Assembly (NCBI GenBank): GCA_964487605.1
Contig: CAZARU010000025.1
Span: 1 to 64,000, forward strand
Reading direction: 5' to 3'
Source of the DNA: JAJDAH01 sp964487605
GTDB taxonomy: Bacteria > Myxococcota_A > Polyangia > Polyangiales > Polyangiaceae
DNA: 64,000 nucleotides
How positions within the stretch are numbered: position 1 is the stretch's first letter; every line of letters starts with the position of its first letter. A program made the position numbers and the translations under genes. Shown here piece by piece: positions 1 to 8,809 of this stretch. Below the pieces are notes generated by a model. That model did not search any database. It worked only from the letters and a program-made list of their open reading frames with translations, and was not told where the DNA came from.

Positions 1-674
1 ATTCGGGGTCGAGCGGTGCCGCGGGCGCGAGCGGCGCCGCGGGCGCAGCCGGAGCGGGCGGCTCGGGCGGGCTCGATGGAGGGGCCGGAAACGCGGGATC
101 CGCGGGTACCAGCGGGGGCGCCGGCATGAGCGGTATCGGTGGCTCGGCCGGAGCCGACGCTTCCACCGACGGTGGTGGAGCAACCGGGGGCGGGGACGGT
201 TCGACGCCGGCGGCGATTCCTGACGGAACCTACTTCATCGACATGACGGGATCGTCCCTGCGCGCGGCGAGCTCGTGGCGATGCACGAACACGTCGGGCG
301 GCAGCGTGGACGTCGCAGCGTTCGCCCTCGGCCTGGGGATCCAGCGCGTGACCATCACCATCACGGGTTCGACTGGCTCGATCGACATCGACTACCCCGC
401 GGGCTGCGTACGCACGGTTCCCATCAAGAGCCTCACCTACCCGAGCGCGGGCACGGTCACGAGCACCGCGGGCGGAAACCGAACCTGCACGACCCAGTGC
501 ACCGCCGGCCAGTGCACTCCCGGCGTCGAACCCGACAGCACGGACACGTACGACTTCGTGCACGCCACGCCGAACCTGACCTACACGCGCACGTTCGGTC
601 CGCCGTCCAGCCTCCCGGCGCTCGCGGGCTGCCAGCAAGGGGACACCGAGACGGTGGTCTACGTGGAACAGTAG
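1..674 (+). CDS. Gly/Ser/Ala-rich secreted or lipoprotein, C-terminal part (5' end outside window)
   Basis: The frame is open from base 3, so the true start and any signal peptide lie upstream of the window. About 223 residues are visible. The first ~75 are a Gly/Ala/Ser-rich linker, the kind seen after the lipobox in several other proteins here. The remaining ~145 residues form a compact, beta-rich, Cys-containing domain with short motifs such as SSWRCTNTSGG and CTTQCTAGQC, plausibly disulfide-bonded in the periplasm or at the surface. It ends with TAG at 672-674. I do not recognise the domain. By analogy with the lipoproteins at 3584 and 4833 it is probably an exported, anchored protein; that is inference because the N-terminus is missing. 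Confidence 0.7.
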   Translation, partial: SGSSGAAGASGAAGAAGAGGSGGLDGGAGNAGSAGTSGGAGMSGIGGSAGADASTDGGGATGGGDGSTPAAIPDGTYFIDMTGSSLRAASSWRCTNTSGGSVDVAAFALGLGIQRVTITITGSTGSIDIDYPAGCVRTVPIKSLTYPSAGTVTSTAGGNRTCTTQCTAGQCTPGVEPDSTDTYDFVHATPNLTYTRTFGPPSSLPALAGCQQGDTETVVYVEQ

Positions 675-903
675 TCGCCACCCGTCGGCGGCTTCGGCGC
701 GGTGCGCTGAGGGCCCAGCGCCCGTCGCCCGAGGACATGCCGCATGCCGCAGCGGTCGTCTCGGGCCGCTCGTGGTGGTCGTCGCGAGCGCGTCACCGTC
801 GTGCCTCGCGGCGGCGCACTCCAGCATTCGACCCCGTGCGCAGCCAGAATCGAGTAACACTCCACGACATGCGGCGGTTTCGACTCGCGGTCGGCCCAAC
901 GCC

Positions 904-3411
904 GTGAGCGGCTTCCTCGAGCAAGGTGCACGCGTCGCGCACTTCGTCGTGCGCGGTCGTCTCGGGGCCGGTGGCATGGGTGTCGTGTACCGCGCCACCG
1001 ACGAGAAGCTCGGGCGAGAGGTCGCCCTCAAGCTCCTGCTCGCGTCGGCCGTCGGCAGCCCGGAACGGCGCCAGCGGTTTCTGAGGGAGGCCCGAGCCGG
1101 GGCCGCTCTCACCCACCCCAGCGTCGCGACCATCTTCGAAGTCGGCGAGCACGGGGACCAAGTGTACCTGGCCATGGAGCTCGTTCGCGGCAGATCCGTC
1201 GCCGAGCAGCTGCGCAGCGGCCCCTTCGACGAGGGCGAGGCGCTTCGCGTTGCCAGCGCCGTCGCAGCCGCCCTCGCCCACGCCCACGAGCGCGGAATCG
1301 TCCATCGCGACATCAAGCCAGACAACGTCATGCTCACCAGTGACGCCTTCGTGAAGGTGCTCGACTTCGGCATTGCGAAGCTCCTCGACGTCGAGCCGAC
1401 CGAAAGCGCACCCACCGTCACTGCAGCGACGCGAGAGGGAGCGATCCTCGGGACACCGGGATACATGTCGCCGGAGCAGGCAGAAGGGTCGGCGGTCGAT
1501 CACCGCACCGACATCTTTTCGCTGGGCGCCCTGCTGTACGCGATGCTTTCCGGGAAGGCGCCATTCACGGGAGCCTCCCTCGGAGCCGTCGTCGCGGCGA
1601 CCCTGCGCGACCCGCCGACGCCCATCGACTCGCGACGCGTGAGCCAGCGAACGATCGACGTCGTGACGCGCTGCCTCGAAAAAGCCCCGGGCGATCGCTT
1701 CGCCAGCTGCCAGGAGCTGCTCGACACGCTCTCCGAAGGGCTTCCCCGCAAGCCAATGCGCCGAACCCGACGTCCGCTTCTGATTGGGCTGGGCGCCGTC
1801 GTCACGCTCGCCGTCGCTGGCCTCTGGCGGGCAGCGAAGAGCCCGACGCGACACCCGGTGCCCTCACCGTCGGCGGTGACGAGCGCGTCCTCGAGGGGGA
1901 CCGCCATCACCGACCTCCCGGTGGGCGGCTCACCGGATCCGCGCGCACTCGACGAGTACCGACGCGGACTGCAAGCCCGCCGCGACGCCGCCTGGGGAAT
2001 CTCCGAGGGTCACTTCCGTCGTGCGGTCGAGCTCGATCCGACCTTTCCCGAGCCCAGGCTCCGCCTCGCTCAGCTGGCCCGCTTCGGCGAGCCCGGCGAG
2101 TTCGGGAAGCAACTCGCCACCCAGCGCGACGCACTCGGCGCACGCGACCAGGCGCTCTTCGAGGCGCTACTTCCACTGACGCTGACCGGTTCCCGCAACG
2201 TCGAGGAGTACACACGAAGGCTCCGGTCGCTCACCGAGCGCTACCCACGAGACGCCGAATTGCTCACTCTCTACGCAGGCGAGCTACGACGCAGTGACGA
2301 CCCATCCGGTGCGCTTCCGTTGATCGATCGTGCGTTGGCGATCGACGAGCGGTACGCCGACGCGCTGCAGCTGCGCGGTGACGTGTTCAAGGCGATGGGG
2401 CGAGTCGAAGAGTCGTTGTCCGCCTACGAGGAATGCACGCGCGTCTCGCCGATTGCGGACGACTGCTACCACGCTCGGACCACTCTCCTGTCGTTCGAGG
2501 GGCGCTGCGAGGAGGCGTTGCGGTCGGCCGCCGAGGCCGACGCGCGCCGCGATGCCGGGCAAGGACACGAGCATCGCGCGCACGTCGCCGCCGCCCTCGG
2601 TCAGCCCCGCGAGCGAGTGAGCGCGTTGCTCGAGCGGGGTTGGAGCGAGTGGTACAACGTCACTCGCGACCTCCCGTTCGCCCGAATGGAGGTTTTCTAC
2701 GGCGACTTCGACTCCGCCGACGAGCGACTGAAGCGCGCCGTCGCGGGAGGACGAGAGCAGCCGGCGGTCGTCCGCGGTCACCTGGCGTACCTGTGGTCGG
2801 AGCTGCTCGTCGAGCGCGGCCGAGATCGCCGCGCGGCCGAGGTTGCCCACGATTACCTGACGACGGCGCCCGCGGAAGGCGCGTCGTTCTTCTGGACGAT
2901 GCGGCTCGCCGAGATCGCGAACGAACACTACCCGGCCGACCTCGAAGCGAAGCGACGAGACTTCGAAGCCGCCATCGGCCGGATCGTGCCGTCGGCGACC
3001 GAAAGGTGGATCGCCGTCTGGGCCGCCGACGCGACATCGACGAAAGCGGCCACCGCGGCGCTCGCTACTCTCCGGGACGAAAGGCACGTCGAGGACCGGT
3101 TTCGGGGCGCCTCGGAGCACCGTCAGCCCATGCTCGCGCTGCTCGGTCGAGTTCACGCGCTGGCGGGGCGCGCGGACGCGGGCGCCACGTACCTGCGGCG
3201 CATGACGAAGACCTGCAACTCGTTCGCGGATCCGTTCTTGCGCGTGCGCGCCCACCTCTGGTTGGGTGACGCCCTTCACGCGAAGGGCGACCACGAGGAG
3301 GCGTGCAGCGCGTACAGAGAGGTCGTCGCTCGATGGGGTGGGGCCGGCCGCTCCGTCACGGTCGACGCCGCGAAGGCGGGAGCGAAGCGGATCGGCTGCG
3401 AGCTGCGGTAG
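904..3411 (+). CDS. Ser/Thr protein kinase with TM segment and TPR-like periplasmic region
   Basis: Membrane-bound Hanks-type kinase of about 835 residues. The catalytic domain (about residues 12-275) has the Gly loop GAGGMG, the ATP-binding Lys in VALKLL, the catalytic loop HRDIKPDN, DFGIAK and the P+1 element GTPGYMSPE, so it should be active. A hydrophobic segment near 290-308 (LLIGLGAVVTLAVAGLW) is followed by about 500 residues of helical repeats resembling TPRs, with pairs such as FRRAVELDPTFPEPRLRLAQ. These presumably form a sensor or scaffold outside the membrane. The start is uncertain: GTG 904 puts the kinase domain about 12 residues in, while an in-frame ATG at 772 would add 44 residues of low-quality sequence. 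This layout is common in myxobacteria, where such kinases act in signalling. It appears to be a single-gene unit. Confidence 0.88.
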   Translation: MSGFLEQGARVAHFVVRGRLGAGGMGVVYRATDEKLGREVALKLLLASAVGSPERRQRFLREARAGAALTHPSVATIFEVGEHGDQVYLAMELVRGRSVAEQLRSGPFDEGEALRVASAVAAALAHAHERGIVHRDIKPDNVMLTSDAFVKVLDFGIAKLLDVEPTESAPTVTAATREGAILGTPGYMSPEQAEGSAVDHRTDIFSLGALLYAMLSGKAPFTGASLGAVVAATLRDPPTPIDSRRVSQRTIDVVTRCLEKAPGDRFASCQELLDTLSEGLPRKPMRRTRRPLLIGLGAVVTLAVAGLWRAAKSPTRHPVPSPSAVTSASSRGTAITDLPVGGSPDPRALDEYRRGLQARRDAAWGISEGHFRRAVELDPTFPEPRLRLAQLARFGEPGEFGKQLATQRDALGARDQALFEALLPLTLTGSRNVEEYTRRLRSLTERYPRDAELLTLYAGELRRSDDPSGALPLIDRALAIDERYADALQLRGDVFKAMGRVEESLSAYEECTRVSPIADDCYHARTTLLSFEGRCEEALRSAAEADARRDAGQGHEHRAHVAAALGQPRERVSALLERGWSEWYNVTRDLPFARMEVFYGDFDSADERLKRAVAGGREQPAVVRGHLAYLWSELLVERGRDRRAAEVAHDYLTTAPAEGASFFWTMRLAEIANEHYPADLEAKRRDFEAAIGRIVPSATERWIAVWAADATSTKAATAALATLRDERHVEDRFRGASEHRQPMLALLGRVHALAGRADAGATYLRRMTKTCNSFADPFLRVRAHLWLGDALHAKGDHEEACSAYREVVARWGGAGRSVTVDAAKAGAKRIGCELR

Positions 3412-3583
3412 GGGCGTACTTCCCACGATCCCGCTCCACTCGCCCGAGCTCCCGCCGCAGAACCTTCGGATCGCCGACCCTCGCTGACCGTCGTTTCGGC
3501 CCCCACGCGAGCAACGCGATCGCTGGCCGCCGATGCCGAACTCGTCGGTCCCGGACCGGGGCGAGGGGGCATCGGGGACCGTG

Positions 3584-4717
3584 TCAGCTGAGACACTGAC
3601 TCAGACAGTACGTCTCCAGGCAGGACATCAGCGCGGTCGTCCTCGTCGAGATCGTCGTGCAGCCGGGCGACACGCAGGTCGTCGAGCAGGTGTCGTGCGC
3701 CTGCTGGACGCTGGCGCCGCCGGCGGTTTCCATTCGGAAGCACCTCTGGAAGCACTGCGCTTCGCTGATGAATCCGCTCGGTCCGCCGAAGCCACACGGG
3801 TCGTTCGGGTTCCTCGACAGGCACGCCTGGCGCTGCGAGCAGCAGGAACTCTGGATGCAGTTCCCACAGGTGTCGAAAGGGCCGGACGACTGGCAGCTGC
3901 CGGGGGTTCCGCCCGTCGCGTCGCAGACGTAGTCCATCGTGGCTCCGCCGCTGCCCGACGTGCCGCCGGTTCCCGCGCTGCCCGACGTACCCCCGGTTCC
4001 GCCGCTGCCCGACGTGCCGCCGGTTCCGCCGCTGCCCGACGTGCCGCCGGTTCCGCCGCTGCCCGAGGTTCCGCCGCTGCCACCGCCGCCATTGCAGCTC
4101 TCGGTCGGGCACCCGAGCTGCAGCGTGAGCCTTCCGGCCGGCTGATCGTAGAAGCGCGTGCAGGTGGAGTCACAGAGCGCGATCTCGGTGTCGCTCACGA
4201 ACCACCAGCCGTCGCTCGAGGCCCCGCTCCCGCAATTGCTGCTGCTTCCAGCATGACAGACCGTTCCCCAACCCGGCGTGAGCAGGAGGTTGACGAGCCC
4301 GGACTGGTAACTCGTGCTGAACGTGAAGCTGCAGCTGCTTCCACCACCCGGTGGCACCGATGCGAGCAGCACCGAGTCCGGCACGCAGACGCCCCCCGTA
4401 TCGGAGCCCGTGTCGGTCGCGGCGTCGATCGCTCCACCGCTCGCCCCGCCGGCACTGCTGCCGCTTGCGCCGCCCGTGCTGGCTCCACCGGTTCCGGCCG
4501 CCCCGGCTCCGCCAGCTCCTGCTCCGCCAGCTCCGGCACCGCCGTTTCCGGCGCCCCCCACGCTGGAGCCACCGGCGCCCATCTCGGTGCCGGCGTCGCC
4601 GGGAGCCGTCGACGACCCGCTGTCGCCGCAGCCGGCGACCCCGCAGGCCAGGCCCGCCAGAAGCGGCGCCGCTCCAAGAAAGCCGCTCGATCCGACGAAG
4701 AGAGAGCGCGTGGTCAT
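3584..4717 (-). CDS. Gly/Ser-repeat lipoprotein with Cys-rich C-terminal domain
   Basis: A 377-residue exported protein. The N-terminus has a signal peptide ending in a lipobox-like VAGC, then Gly/Ala-rich linkers around a central domain of about 100 residues (GGVCVPDSVLLASVPP onward) that contains several Cys. Residues near 213-258 are five tandem copies of a 9-residue unit, GGTGGTSGS, encoded by a 27-bp minisatellite. The last ~115 residues are Cys-rich with pairs such as CGNCIQSSCC and CLETYCLSQC. Similar Cys patterns follow Gly-rich linkers in many myxobacterial lipoproteins of unknown function. It is divergent from the lipoprotein gene at 4833. A surface structural or adhesin-like role is inference only. 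Confidence 0.8.
   Translation of the reverse strand: MTTRSLFVGSSGFLGAAPLLAGLACGVAGCGDSGSSTAPGDAGTEMGAGGSSVGGAGNGGAGAGGAGAGGAGAAGTGGASTGGASGSSAGGASGGAIDAATDTGSDTGGVCVPDSVLLASVPPGGGSSCSFTFSTSYQSGLVNLLLTPGWGTVCHAGSSSNCGSGASSDGWWFVSDTEIALCDSTCTRFYDQPAGRLTLQLGCPTESCNGGGGSGGTSGSGGTGGTSGSGGTGGTSGSGGTGGTSGSAGTGGTSGSGGATMDYVCDATGGTPGSCQSSGPFDTCGNCIQSSCCSQRQACLSRNPNDPCGFGGPSGFISEAQCFQRCFRMETAGGASVQQAHDTCSTTCVSPGCTTISTRTTALMSCLETYCLSQCLS
3943..4083 (-). repeat. 27-bp minisatellite inside the lipoprotein gene
   Basis: About five tandem copies of a 27-base unit, read on the plus strand as variants of CCGCTGCCCGACGTGCCGCC plus GGTTCCG. They encode GGTGGTSGS repeats of the lipoprotein at 3584-4717. The copies are nearly identical, with scattered third-position changes, so copy number could vary between strains without breaking the frame. 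Confidence 0.85.
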
Positions 4718-4819
4718 GGCATGTGCTTACCCGCGACGGCGTCGCGGAACAAGGCGGCTCACGCTCCCGTCCGCGGGCCCTCGCGTAGACGCGCGCGGCG
4801 TGCGCCGGCGCGACCGTGA

Positions 4820-4825
4820 TAGATT
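4820..4825 (+). promoter_or_regulatory. -10-like TAGATT, probable leaderless promoter
   Basis: TAGATT ends 7 nt before the ATG at 4833. Transcription would start at or next to the start codon. No ribosome-binding site is visible in the gap. Confidence 0.5.
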
Positions 4826-4832
4826 CGCCGTC

Positions 4833-6260
4833 ATGCGCACGATTCGCTGGGGCGTCTCGATTTCGTTGCTGACGCTCACCGTGGGGTGTGGCGCGGACGA
4901 CGACTCCAAGGGTGGCGCCACACCCGACGCGGGCTCCGGAGGAAGCGGAGGTGCGTCGGGCGGCTCGGGGGGCGCCGGCGGCTCGGGGGGCACCAGCGGT
5001 ACCGGTGGGGCGGCCGGAACGAGTACCGGCGGCGCCGGGGGCTCCACCGGCGGCAGCGGAGGAAGCAGCGGCAGTGCCGGCAGCGCCGCGTCGGGTGGCA
5101 GCGCCGGCGTCGGCCCCGGGTGCACCGGGGCGAGCGACGTGGTGTGCGTCGAGATCGACGGAATCGACATCCTCTTTCAGTCACCGGCGGGAGAGACGCT
5201 GGCCCGGCGGGTCGGCCCGGACGAGTACGCGCTGCCGCCGGGTGGGATGGTCACGCTGATCGATTCGAACCTGGAGACGTACTCCGAGGTTCCGGTCGGG
5301 ACGACGATCCGGCGCATCACGGAGCAGGCCCCGGTGCCCGTCCCGATGCAGTCGTTGCGGATCACGGTGCCGGAATGGCGGCCCGGCGCGGTGACGAACG
5401 TCGCTACCGGGTGCGACGTCGCCAACCCCATCCAGACCGGCGTTCCCATCGTGCTCCCCATCGACGATCGGTGCGTCGTCGGCGGAACGGCGGAGATCCT
5501 CGTCAGCGCCTTCGATCCCGTCAACACCGCCCAGCGCGCGAAGTTTCACGTGACCGACATCGCGGTCGGCGCCGCGGCCGAGCCGACACTCGACGTGACG
5601 TTCGGCTCCTGGGTCACCACCGAGCCCACGGGAACCATCACCCTCGACCACATACCGCCCGGCCTCACGGCGAAGGTTCAGCTCCGGAGCTTCCGTGGAG
5701 CCGGCGAGATTCAAAGCGGTGTGACCACCTTCGCGCGGCAGTCCGACGACAGCGGGACGGCCTCGATCTTCGCGTTTCTGCCGGCCACGGGCACCGAGTG
5801 GGTCCGCGACGTCTACGCGTACGACCCGTCTGCGGCGAACCAGTTCTCGGAGATCTCCTGGGTCCGCGAGACCGTGGGGCACCCGCTCGCGCTCACCGCG
5901 AGCGTGAGCTCGTCGAGACTCCTCCCCATCCCGTCTGACGTGACGCGCGCGGCGAGCACCGTCTCGTGGACGGGCGGGGCCGACGCCGAGACGGACCGCG
6001 TGCTGGTGACCCTGGTCGCGCCCACGAGCCGCTGGTCCATCTGGGCTCCGCCCGAAACCACTTCGATCACCCTTCCGAGCGGTCTCGAAATCGACGCCGT
6101 CGCTCCGGCGCCGGTCGAGGCGATCACGGTGCGGGTGGAGGACTTCGGCGGCATCGACGGCTACGTGGAGGCGATCGAGCGTTGGGGGCGCACCGCGCTA
6201 CCGACGGGCGCCCCGGCAACGACGCCGGCGCGCTACGCCGGGTTCAGCGCCATCCAGTGA
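4833..6260 (+). CDS. Gly/Ser-rich lipoprotein of unknown function
   Basis: A 475-residue exported protein. It starts MRTIRWGVSISLLTLTVGCG, a signal peptide with the lipobox-like TVGC near residue 19. Residues ~25-95 are almost only Gly, Ser, Ala and Thr (repeats of GGSGG). The remaining ~380 residues look like a set of beta domains, perhaps two or three: the first begins about CVEIDGIDILFQS, and a later one around PTLDVTFGSWVTTEPTG suggests an immunoglobulin-like or carboxypeptidase-regulatory-like fold. I recognise no family. ATG 4833 is chosen because the signal peptide begins there and a TAGATT element sits just upstream. It is divergent from 3584-4717, which has the same architecture. Confidence 0.82.
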   Translation: MRTIRWGVSISLLTLTVGCGADDDSKGGATPDAGSGGSGGASGGSGGAGGSGGTSGTGGAAGTSTGGAGGSTGGSGGSSGSAGSAASGGSAGVGPGCTGASDVVCVEIDGIDILFQSPAGETLARRVGPDEYALPPGGMVTLIDSNLETYSEVPVGTTIRRITEQAPVPVPMQSLRITVPEWRPGAVTNVATGCDVANPIQTGVPIVLPIDDRCVVGGTAEILVSAFDPVNTAQRAKFHVTDIAVGAAAEPTLDVTFGSWVTTEPTGTITLDHIPPGLTAKVQLRSFRGAGEIQSGVTTFARQSDDSGTASIFAFLPATGTEWVRDVYAYDPSAANQFSEISWVRETVGHPLALTASVSSSRLLPIPSDVTRAASTVSWTGGADAETDRVLVTLVAPTSRWSIWAPPETTSITLPSGLEIDAVAPAPVEAITVRVEDFGGIDGYVEAIERWGRTALPTGAPATTPARYAGFSAIQ

Positions 6261-6318
6261 CTCCGTCTCGCGGAGACCCGGATGTCGTCGTGCGTCCGGG
6301 CGATTCGCAGCTGCGCCA

Positions 6319-6567
6319 TTGGTGCGGCGCCCGTGGCTCGGGCGAACTCACGACCTGCTCGTCGCGGACGTCCGGACGCTCTTCGCGATGAAGTGCGCCG
6401 CCGCCCGCACGGACGAAGACGCGAGCGACATCCGATTTCTCGCGGAGAAGCTCGGCCTGACCTCCTCCGCCGAGGCACTCGACGTCGTGCTGCGCTACCA
6501 CTCGGCGGGGCGCCTGCCAGTCCGAACCCGCCTGTTGCTGGCGGAGCTGCTCGATGACCGCCACTGA
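6319..6567 (+). pseudogene. Truncated nucleotidyltransferase-family (DUF6036-like) C-terminal fragment
   Basis: An 82-codon frame starting at a TTG. It resembles the C-terminal helical part of DUF6036-type nucleotidyltransferases: a phrase like LLVADVRTLFAMKCAAA followed by DASDIRFLAEKLG and a closing RLLLAELLDD. The N-terminal half, which would carry the GS/DxD nucleotidyltransferase motif, is absent. Upstream the frame stays open back into the 3' end of the neighbouring lipoprotein gene but encodes nothing recognisable. It is therefore probably a remnant of a toxin-like gene. Its stop overlaps the next start by 14 nt, so translation coupling is intact. Confidence 0.55.
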
Positions 6568-6913
6568 GTGCCTGCGACGCGCGCTGGCCGCAGGTTCCGC
6601 CTATCAGCGCGTGGTGAACCAGTTCGTCGACGACTTCCGGCGGGCCGCTCCCGACGAACGCGCGCGGCTCGTCGCCGACCCGATCACGAAGATGGGCAAG
6701 CTCGAGGGCCTGGTCGCGGGAGTCGTGAGCGCGCTCTGCCGGGAGACGGACACGCCGGGGCCGGAGTGGCTCGCGCACGTCGGCAGCGACGAGCCGTTTT
6801 TCGCGTTTCCGGCGGAGTCCTTCGAGCTGCGCCTGCGCCTGATGATCGAGTCCCCCGCACCGTTCCGCATTCGCAACGTGTTCGTGCCGGAGAACTATCT
6901 GAGCCGGGCGTGA
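6554..6913 (+). CDS. Partner protein of a DUF6036-type nucleotidyltransferase module
   Basis: A 119-residue, helix-rich soluble protein. The C-terminal phrase ESPAPFRIRNVFVPENYLSRA closely resembles a motif I associate with small proteins encoded next to DUF6036 nucleotidyltransferases in deltaproteobacteria. The gene overlaps the truncated nucleotidyltransferase frame by 14 nt. If the pair is a toxin-antitoxin-like module, the catalytic partner is now broken and this gene is the intact survivor. Family assignment is from memory of the motif; no function is shown directly. Confidence 0.6.
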   Translation: MTATECLRRALAAGSAYQRVVNQFVDDFRRAAPDERARLVADPITKMGKLEGLVAGVVSALCRETDTPGPEWLAHVGSDEPFFAFPAESFELRLRLMIESPAPFRIRNVFVPENYLSRA

Positions 6914-7054
6914 GGCGAGAGGCTGCGCCAGCGGGGACGGCTCGGGAGCTGGCGTTGTCGCTGCAGCGAATCGCCGCCTCGTCGGCATCGACGCGACAGA
7001 CGAGCAAACCATCGAGATTTTCCGCGCGCCCGGCCGGCGCCCGACGGCTGCGCC

Positions 7055-8809
7055 TCAATCGGGGCAGGCCACCTCGGCCCACTTCCAGATCCCGTCGTGA
7101 CAGGTCGCGACGACTTCGCGGCCGATGGCGCACGACCCGTAGGCGCACGCGAGAGCCGGCGAGACGCACGGCGAGCCCTGATTGGGAGCGATCGGTGGGC
7201 AGGGGGGCTCGGGCGGCGCCGCGCACCCCCACGTGCCCGCGGACGCGTCGCAGGCCGAGCCGGAGCAGGGGACGCAGACGCACACGTCGCTGGTCGCCGC
7301 GTACTCGCAGGCGATGGCGGGAGTCGAGCACGCGTCGCCGTCACTCGGCTTCGCGGCGGGGCACGACGGGTTCGGCTCGCAGGCGTCGGGTTCCGACACC
7401 TCCCAGCTGCCGGAGCTCGAGCACCAGGCGCGCGATCGGCACTCGGGCCGCAGGGATGCCCCGAACGAGCAAGTCGTGCCGTGCCGGAACGACGAGCAGT
7501 CGCCAGCGCGAATGGACCTCGGCGACGGGCACACCGGCCCCTCCCCGGCGGCGAGCCCGCCGTCGCCGTCGATCCCACCGTCGGGGCTCGTCGCCCCGAG
7601 CTTGCGCTTCCGCAAGATGGTCCGTCCATCGGTCCAGTACACGGCGTGCTCGTCGACCGCGAAGCTGACGACCCCCTCCTGCACGACGACCTCGGGCATC
7701 CCGCCGCAGTGGCGCAGACGCCTGACCCGAGCCAGCGGATCGCGCCAGTAGACGTACTCGTCGTCGACCGCCAGGTCCCTGAACGCAAGCTTGTGCGCGC
7801 CGATCGGACGAGTCGTCATGGCGATCGTCAGCACCGTCCCGGTCCCGCCAGGCAGCGTGCGGATCGCATCCAGCCCGACGTCGCTACCACTCCAGAACAG
7901 GGTTCCATCGCGCACGAGCAGCCCCCGCGCTCCCGTCGGGCCGAGCGAAGGGACCTCCGCGAGCGGCTCTGGCTGCCCCCCCGACAGTCGGATTCGGAGG
8001 ACGCTGCCCGGTTCCGTAGCGGTCACGTAGTACGCGTACTCTCCGTCGGCGGCGAGCGCCCGAATGCCCCTAGGCGCGAGCTTCTTCGGGCCCGGTGGCG
8101 TGCCGGCCAAGCTGTACTGGAGTGCCTCGAGGTCGGTGCCATCGTGGAAATGCGGCAACCCCCGACCATCCATGACGTAGAGGTACCTTGCGTCCGGTCG
8201 ATAGACGTTGCCATTGGTGTCGTAGGGGTACCTGAACAGGGAGCCGCCCCCAATCGAGCCCGTCCGCCACATAAGTCCCCCTCTGTAGCCTCCTTCGAGC
8301 AAGACGAAGTAGTCTCCGGAAGCAATCACCTCGTCGAAACACACATCGAGCCGGCTGCTCGCGAGGACGGACGTTCGCCCCTGCGCGTAAGAGAAAACGC
8401 GCCCGGCGGCACCCACGAAGGCGGCTTCGCGACACCGTTCTCCCTCGAGCCATACGAGACGCCCACCCGATGCACCCAACGACCAGACCGCTCCCGCCCT
8501 CGTCACGAGTGTCTCCGGGGTTCCGAAGTCCTCGCTGTCGGGGGGCTCCGTGCACCAGTCAGAGACTTCGGGTTCAGCCAACCCGTCTCCAGAGTCACCC
8601 GACGACGCGACATCCGGACCCGTCTCGCTTCCGCTTTCTTTGGCCGCGCCTCCATCCCGCGCTCCCGTCTGGTCGGTACGCGAAGGCTCCGTCGTGCCGC
8701 AGTCCACGTTCATGACGAGGATCGCCAGCAGGGGAAGATACAGCGGCCATGACGGCGTGTCGTCTTGCGGACGGTCACGCGCGAGGCATCGACCCTCAGG
8801 CCGGGACAT
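7055..8809 (-). CDS. Secreted propeller-like protein with Cys-rich C-terminal repeats
   Basis: A 584-residue protein, last in the 14.6-7.0 kb operon. ATG 8809 gives an N-terminus with a hydrophobic stretch (YLPLLAILVMNVDCG) that is a plausible signal peptide, though the residues before the Cys do not form a canonical lipobox. A Ser/Gly/Asp-rich linker follows. Residues ~110-420 look like a beta-propeller: repeated blades with the pattern AYYVTA...VLRIRLSGG, VYWRDPLARVRRL and VYWTDGRTILRKRK. The last ~150 residues contain about three Cys-rich modules built on CP..P..GDAC...ACEY...C.C. Its start overlaps the upstream stop (8796) by 14 nt, so it is translationally coupled. Function unknown; most likely surface or periplasmic. 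Confidence 0.75.
   Translation of the reverse strand: MSRPEGRCLARDRPQDDTPSWPLYLPLLAILVMNVDCGTTEPSRTDQTGARDGGAAKESGSETGPDVASSGDSGDGLAEPEVSDWCTEPPDSEDFGTPETLVTRAGAVWSLGASGGRLVWLEGERCREAAFVGAAGRVFSYAQGRTSVLASSRLDVCFDEVIASGDYFVLLEGGYRGGLMWRTGSIGGGSLFRYPYDTNGNVYRPDARYLYVMDGRGLPHFHDGTDLEALQYSLAGTPPGPKKLAPRGIRALAADGEYAYYVTATEPGSVLRIRLSGGQPEPLAEVPSLGPTGARGLLVRDGTLFWSGSDVGLDAIRTLPGGTGTVLTIAMTTRPIGAHKLAFRDLAVDDEYVYWRDPLARVRRLRHCGGMPEVVVQEGVVSFAVDEHAVYWTDGRTILRKRKLGATSPDGGIDGDGGLAAGEGPVCPSPRSIRAGDCSSFRHGTTCSFGASLRPECRSRAWCSSSGSWEVSEPDACEPNPSCPAAKPSDGDACSTPAIACEYAATSDVCVCVPCSGSACDASAGTWGCAAPPEPPCPPIAPNQGSPCVSPALACAYGSCAIGREVVATCHDGIWKWAEVACPD

Noticed and set aside
772..903. Upstream ATG for the first kinase gene
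   Set aside because: It would add 44 residues of low-quality Ser/Arg-rich sequence before the kinase domain; GTG 904 is a better start, though the case is not proven.
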